Shown here: positions 8,675 through 11,988 of the stretch, one piece after another
Layout of the letters: each line of letters starts with the position of its first letter
Numbering within the stretch: the first letter of the stretch is position 1
Origin: Actinomycetota bacterium
GTDB taxonomy: Bacteria; Actinomycetota; Actinomycetes; Actinomycetales; Actinomycetaceae
DNA length: 11,988 nt
Assembly: GCA_019425105.1 (NCBI GenBank)
Contig: JAHYYD010000045.1
Location: 1-11,988 of the forward strand
Direction of reading: 5' to 3'
The notes under the pieces: model-generated
Told to the model about the DNA's origin: nothing
Seen by the model: the letters and a program-made list of their open reading frames with translations, nothing else
Databases searched by the model: none
Position numbers and translations under genes: made by a program

Positions 8675-8959
8675 ATGGCGATTGAACAAACGCTTATCGA
8701 CGCGCTGGGTGGACACCTCAATATTGTCGAGGTCGAACCCTGCACGATGCGCATCCGAATTCAGGTGAAGTCTCAGAGAGACGTTGACGAGGCTGCGCTG
8801 CGCGTGGATGGTGTGCTTGCCGTCGTGCGTTCTGGTGATGTTGTTCAGATTGTGTGTGGCGCACAGTCGGACGATGTTGCTGCTGCAATGATCGCGATCC
8901 TCTCAGGCGTGGCCCATGACACGTCCATGGAGTCTCTGTCTCAGCGAGTCCACGCCTAG
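8675..8959 (+). CDS. Single-domain PTS EIIB protein, glucose family, with variant active-site loop
   Basis: Small cytosolic protein of 94 residues resembling the EIIB domain that passes phosphate from EIIA to sugar during PTS uptake. The fold signature is ALGGHLNIVEVEPC near the N-terminus, with the phospho-acceptor Cys23. The usual loop is C-x-T-R-[LI]-R; here it is C-T-M-R-I-R, with Met replacing the conserved Thr. The phosphocysteine and both arginines remain. About 18 residues after the domain (SGVAHDTS onward) form a tail absent from its paralogue at 11694-11924. No EIIA or EIIC is fused. ATG 8675 is preceded by AAGGGG at six bases. malQ follows 41 bases later, probably on the same transcript, linking it to alpha-glucan or glucose use. 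It may be catalytic with a remote EIIC or act as a phosphorylation sensor. Confidence 0.88.
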   Translation: MAIEQTLIDALGGHLNIVEVEPCTMRIRIQVKSQRDVDEAALRVDGVLAVVRSGDVVQIVCGAQSDDVAAAMIAILSGVAHDTSMESLSQRVHA

Positions 8960-8987
8960 TATTGAAAGTGTTATCAGCCCGCAACGT

Positions 8988-9000
8988 AGAAGGCTTTTCT
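8988..9000 (+). promoter_or_regulatory. Ribosome binding site deciding the malQ start
   Basis: AGAAGG (8988-8993) lies seven bases before GTG 9001. Neither the in-frame TTG at 8962 nor the GTG at 8968 has a purine-rich site upstream, so GTG 9001 is preferred. Confidence 0.55.
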
Positions 9001-11151
9001 GTGGATATTCACGCTCCCGCATCTGACAACATCGAAGAGCTGCGCCGTATCGCCGACGCTAATGGCGTTGCTACCGGATTCTGGGATTGGTATGGGAACT
9101 GGGTGGGCGTCAGCGCGTCCACACTACTGAAGGTTCTCGGCGCCCTCGGTCTGCCCCTCGACGAATCTTCCACCGTGGGCGATGTGTACGAGGCACAGCG
9201 CCTGACCGAGGAACGCGAATGGCGTCGTACCCTTCCTCCGACGATCGTCGCCCGCCAGGGTGGCGGCTACATGTTCCCAGTGCACGTGCCGGATGGTTCG
9301 TGGGTGAACGTCCAGTGGGTGCTGGAGGACGGTCGTAAGGGCGCGTGTGATCAGGTGGATCGCTACGTCCCGCCCCGCATGATCGACGGTGAGCTCGTCG
9401 GCCGTGCGACCTTCGATGTGCCGCACTGGCTCCCGCTTGGGTGGCACCGCCTCGTCGCCACGGTTGAGGGTGGCCGCGTAGAGTCTGCAACCCTGATCAT
9501 CGTTCCCAACACGCTCTCGCTGCCGCTCCTGGAGTCCTCTCGTCGTGCGTGGGGCGTCAACGCGCAGCTGTACTCGACGCGTTCGGCTTCTTCGTGGGGC
9601 ATTGGTGACGCAGCAGATCTTGCTGACCTGGCAGCTATCTGTGCTGACAAGGGCGCGGATTTCCTGCTGATTAATCCGGTACACGCATCCCAGCCGGTCT
9701 CTCCGCTGGAAACGTCGCCGTACCTGCCGGTATCGCGCCGCTGGCTTAACCCGATCTACATCCGCCCCGAGAACATTGAGGAGTTCTCATCCCTGCCGCA
9801 GGCCTCACGCGATGCTATCGAGCAGCTGAGTGATGAGACCCGTCAGTTCGACAGTCGCGAGGACCTGATCGATCGTGATTGTTCGTGGGAGGCCAAGCGC
9901 AAGGCGCTCGAACTGATCTTTGCGGCTCCTCGCTCGTATCACCGCCAGAGCCAGCTGGATCACTTCATTGAGCGTGGCGGCTCGGAGCTTTCCAACTACG
10001 CGCTGTGGTGCGCCCTCGTTGAGCGCGAAGGCACGATCGAGTTGCCCGAGGACCTGGCCCGTTCCTCCGCGCCTCGCGTCGAACTTGAGCGACTCGAGCT
10101 GGCCGACCGCGTTGACTTCTACCAGTGGTGCCAGTGGGTCGTCGCCGAGCAGCTCGAGCATGCGCAGCATGTGGCCCGCGAGGTTGGCATGGAGATCGGT
10201 GTCATGGCTGACCTGGCCGTCGGCGTGCACGGCTATGGGTCCGAAAAGTGGAGTCGGCCTGAGCTCTTCGCCAACGGTATGTGTGTGGGCGCTCCGCCGG
10301 ACGTCTACTCTCAGCAGGGCCAGAACTGGTCGCAGCCGCCGTGGTCGCCGCGGAGCCTTGCCGAGTCGGGCTACCTGCCGCTGCGCGACATGGTCCGCGC
10401 CGCCCTGGCCAATGCGGGTGCCGTGCGTATCGACCACATCCTGGGTATGTTCCGCCTGTGGTGGATCCCGGAGGGGTGCGCCGCCACCGAGGGTACCTAC
10501 GTGTACTACGACCACGAGGCCATGATGGGCGTCATCCTGCTGGAGGCTCAGCGCGCGGGTGCCGTCGTTATTGGCGAGGATCTCGGCGTGGTCGAGCCGT
10601 GGGTGCGTGACTACCTGCGTGAGCGCGGAGTCCTGGGCACGTCCGTCGTGTGGTTCGAGAAGGAAGGTGGCGGCTGGCCGCTGCGTCCCGAGCACTACCG
10701 TGACCGGGCGCTGGCAGCCGTCAATATCCATGACCTGCCGCCGACGCTCGGCTACATTCGTGGCATTCAGACCACCCTGCGTTCCGAGCTCGGTCTGCTG
10801 ACGGATGATATTGAGACGGTGCGCGCCGGCGATCGCCTCGAGCTAGAGCAGATCAATGCACGCCTGCTTGAGTACGGTTGCGTTGACGGTGCCCAGCCCA
10901 GCGAGCGCGAGACCGTTGAGGGCCTGTATCGATACGTCGCGCGGACCCCGTCAAAGCTCGTCGTCGCTTCGCTCGTCGACGCGGTTGGGGATGTGCGTCC
11001 GCAGAATATGCCGGGCACGGGCGCCGATCAGTACCCGAACTGGTGCGTGCCGCTGTGCGACTCTGACGGCGACGAGGTCGCGATCGAGGAGCTGCCCACG
11101 GATGAGCGCCTCACGTCGTTGTTCGCTTTGCTCCGCGGTAGCGTCAACTGA
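9001..11151 (+). CDS. malQ: 4-alpha-glucanotransferase (amylomaltase, GH77)
   Basis: Cytosolic enzyme that transfers alpha-1,4-glucan segments between maltodextrins, releasing glucose and making longer chains for phosphorylase. It has 716 residues from GTG 9001, close to the long MalQ type (E. coli 694) rather than the roughly 500-residue Thermus type. The first 200 residues or so are the N-terminal domain (GFWDWYGNW near the start), followed by the TIM barrel. Catalytic residues are visible: nucleophile Asp478 in VRIDHILG, acid/base Glu526 in GEDLG and stabiliser Asp578 in NIHDLPPT. The substrate loop GAPPDVYSQQGQNW is conserved. An alternative TTG at 8962 would add 13 residues but lacks a ribosome site. 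It lies downstream of the EIIB gene and probably shares its promoter. Function is secure. Confidence 0.95.
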   Translation: MDIHAPASDNIEELRRIADANGVATGFWDWYGNWVGVSASTLLKVLGALGLPLDESSTVGDVYEAQRLTEEREWRRTLPPTIVARQGGGYMFPVHVPDGSWVNVQWVLEDGRKGACDQVDRYVPPRMIDGELVGRATFDVPHWLPLGWHRLVATVEGGRVESATLIIVPNTLSLPLLESSRRAWGVNAQLYSTRSASSWGIGDAADLADLAAICADKGADFLLINPVHASQPVSPLETSPYLPVSRRWLNPIYIRPENIEEFSSLPQASRDAIEQLSDETRQFDSREDLIDRDCSWEAKRKALELIFAAPRSYHRQSQLDHFIERGGSELSNYALWCALVEREGTIELPEDLARSSAPRVELERLELADRVDFYQWCQWVVAEQLEHAQHVAREVGMEIGVMADLAVGVHGYGSEKWSRPELFANGMCVGAPPDVYSQQGQNWSQPPWSPRSLAESGYLPLRDMVRAALANAGAVRIDHILGMFRLWWIPEGCAATEGTYVYYDHEAMMGVILLEAQRAGAVVIGEDLGVVEPWVRDYLRERGVLGTSVVWFEKEGGGWPLRPEHYRDRALAAVNIHDLPPTLGYIRGIQTTLRSELGLLTDDIETVRAGDRLELEQINARLLEYGCVDGAQPSERETVEGLYRYVARTPSKLVVASLVDAVGDVRPQNMPGTGADQYPNWCVPLCDSDGDEVAIEELPTDERLTSLFALLRGSVN

Positions 11152-11169
11152 CGCAGCCCAAAGTCCCTG

Positions 11170-11211
11170 CGAATGGTCCCCGCGACTCGAAAGAGTCGCG
11201 GGGACCATTCG
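11170..11211. terminator. Perfect 19-bp hairpin between convergent malQ and EIIA genes
   Basis: CGAATGGTCCCCGCGACTC (11170-11188) pairs without mismatch to 11193-11211 around a GAAA loop. It starts 18 bases after the malQ stop and ends 12 bases before the EIIA stop on the other strand, so it can terminate both. There is no T-run on the malQ side and only CTTT on the other, as often seen in actinobacteria. Confidence 0.85.
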
Positions 11212-11223
11212 TCGGAGCGGTGA

Positions 11224-11697
11224 TCACTCTCCGTCTGGAGTTGAGAACAAAGGAACGAGTGCGCCCACCGCGCAGCTTTCCTCGTTGTATTCAGGTCGCA
11301 CGTGCACGCCGGACGGGTTCACGACGATGACGGGCACGCAGGGGGAGAGATGCGCCTCCTGGACGGGGGCGAGGTCCCAGTGGATGAGGGGCCTGCCGAC
11401 TTCGACGATGTCCCCCTCGTCGACGAGGGGCGCGAAACCCTTTCCTCGCAGTCCCACGGTGTCGATCCCCAGATGGATGAGGATGGAGACCCCGCGCGTC
11501 GAGGTGACGATCGCGGCGTGTGACTTGAGCTTTGTGACGACGCCAGCAATGGGGGCGCACACAGTCACGCATGACGCGTCGGCATCGGGAAGAAGCGCGC
11601 GCCCATCTCCAACGACGCCACTGGCAAAGACGGGGTCGGGTACCTGCGCGAGAGGCAGGATATGCGCGGCGAAAGGTGCGCGGACGAGGAAGCTCAC
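11224..11697 (-). CDS. PTS EIIA component, glucose family (Crr-like), free-standing
   Basis: Cytosolic phosphocarrier of 157 residues that takes phosphate from HPr on a histidine and passes it to EIIB. The family pattern is clear: VPDPVFASGVVGDG (19-32), SHAAIVTSTRGV containing auxiliary His60, and ILIHLGIDTVGLRGKGF containing active His75. The His-His spacing of 15 is the same as in E. coli EIIA-Glc (75 and 90). Length also matches single-domain EIIA. The GTG start overlaps the stop of the upstream EIIB as GTGA, so the two proteins are probably made together. The gene ends close to the bidirectional hairpin. Sugar specificity cannot be read from EIIA; glucose, N-acetylglucosamine or a beta-glucoside is possible. 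It could also phosphorylate the EIIB encoded next to malQ. Confidence 0.92.
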   Translation of the reverse strand: MSFLVRAPFAAHILPLAQVPDPVFASGVVGDGRALLPDADASCVTVCAPIAGVVTKLKSHAAIVTSTRGVSILIHLGIDTVGLRGKGFAPLVDEGDIVEVGRPLIHWDLAPVQEAHLSPCVPVIVVNPSGVHVRPEYNEESCAVGALVPLFSTPDGE

Positions 11698-11924
11698 CGG
11701 CTCGCTTTCATCTGCTCGACGAGGTCTTCGGAATCAGGACCCATGACGACCTGGACGGCATCGCCGACGATGACGACGTCGAAGGCTCCGGCCTCGCGCA
11801 GCTTCGCCTCATCGATGAGGTCGGTGTTGGCCGCGTCGAGGCGGATGCGCGTGATGCACGATTCCAGGTTGGAGATGTTGTCCCAGCCGCCCAGGGCTTC
11901 GATGATGGTCGTTGCGGTGTCCAT
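11694..11924 (-). CDS. Single-domain PTS EIIB protein, glucose family, canonical active site
   Basis: 76-residue cytosolic phosphotransfer domain with the standard loop SCITRIRL, phospho-acceptor Cys23, after ALGGWDNISNLE. It aligns from end to end with the EIIB next to malQ: same Cys position, shared ALGG, DEA-LR and GD-VQ-V blocks. It stops at the domain boundary (QMKASR) without the extra tail. The ATG at 11922-11924 has AAGGAGGA a few bases upstream, a strong ribosome site. It is translationally coupled to the EIIA gene by GTGA. The EIIC permease needed for uptake is not visible and may lie beyond the right edge or elsewhere. Confidence 0.92.
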   Translation of the reverse strand: MDTATTIIEALGGWDNISNLESCITRIRLDAANTDLIDEAKLREAGAFDVVIVGDAVQVVMGPDSEDLVEQMKASR

Positions 11925-11948
11925 GGTGTCCTCCTTGGCTCAATGACC

Positions 11949-11965
11949 CAAACCGCTGCGGTTTG
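11949..11965. promoter_or_regulatory. Operator-like palindrome upstream of the EIIB-EIIA pair
   Basis: CAAACCGC, T, GCGGTTTG: eight-bp perfect arms with a single central base, 25 bases before the EIIB start and immediately before its ribosome site. With the candidate -10 at 11976-11981, it would cover about +4 to +20, a typical repressor roadblock position. The regulator family is not identified. Confidence 0.5.
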
Positions 11966-11975
11966 CCTCACACTT

Positions 11976-11981
11976 ATGGTA
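11976..11981 (-). promoter_or_regulatory. Candidate -10 element for the EIIB-EIIA pair
   Basis: On the minus strand this reads TACCAT, the same hexamer proposed for ettA. The matching -35 would lie beyond the right window edge, so the promoter cannot be completed. Confidence 0.35.
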
Positions 11982-11988
11982 TCGCGAC

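Noticed and set aside
8962..9000. TTG 8962 or GTG 8968 as the malQ start
   Set aside because: No ribosome site precedes either, whereas GTG 9001 has AGAAGG seven bases upstream. Not fully excluded, because TTG 8962 directly follows the EIIB stop.
9805..10731. 308-codon minus-strand frame inside malQ
   Set aside because: Shadow of the malQ reading frame, which holds all GH77 catalytic motifs.

Overview
The window looks like chromosomal DNA of a high-GC Gram-positive bacterium, most likely an Actinomycetaceae member (Actinomyces/Schaalia-like). The grounds are the GC-rich codon use, frequent GTG/TTG starts, a bacterial multidomain type I fatty acid synthase fed by an actinobacterial two-chain acyl-CoA carboxylase, and a GH77 4-alpha-glucanotransferase with a long N-terminal region. 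The genus is inferred from protein character only. I see no insertion sequence, phage gene, CRISPR array, tRNA or rRNA.

Left part (1-6399, all minus strand): a tightly packed lipid operon read from right to left. birA (biotin protein ligase, TTG start) overlaps the carboxylase alpha chain (biotin carboxylase plus biotin carrier, GTG start) by 14 bases. That gene overlaps the carboxyltransferase accD through ATGA. After 44 bases comes fas, cut by the left window edge after 712 codons. The products cover biotin attachment, acetyl-CoA carboxylation and use of malonyl-CoA.

Middle (6400-8401): a divergent intergenic region of about 320 bases holds an AT-rich island and several short palindromes. 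It presumably carries the birA-operon promoter on one side and the ettA promoter on the other. ettA (plus strand) encodes an ABC-F translation factor, is apparently monocistronic, and is followed by a GC-rich hairpin.

Right part (8402-11988): a carbohydrate region. A well-formed promoter whose -10 lies inside a 7-5-7 inverted repeat precedes a small single-domain PTS EIIB gene and malQ (plus strand). A perfect 19-bp hairpin separates malQ from a convergent minus-strand pair, a second single-domain EIIB and a glucose-type EIIA joined by a GTGA overlap. A 17-bp palindrome lies just upstream of that pair. No EIIC permease gene is visible, so any membrane partner is encoded elsewhere.

This is mostly ordinary core-metabolism DNA. 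I see no strong evidence for a wholly new system. The points most worth following are the two diverged EIIB paralogues around malQ, the first with a changed active-site loop, and the unexplained palindromes at the promoters.
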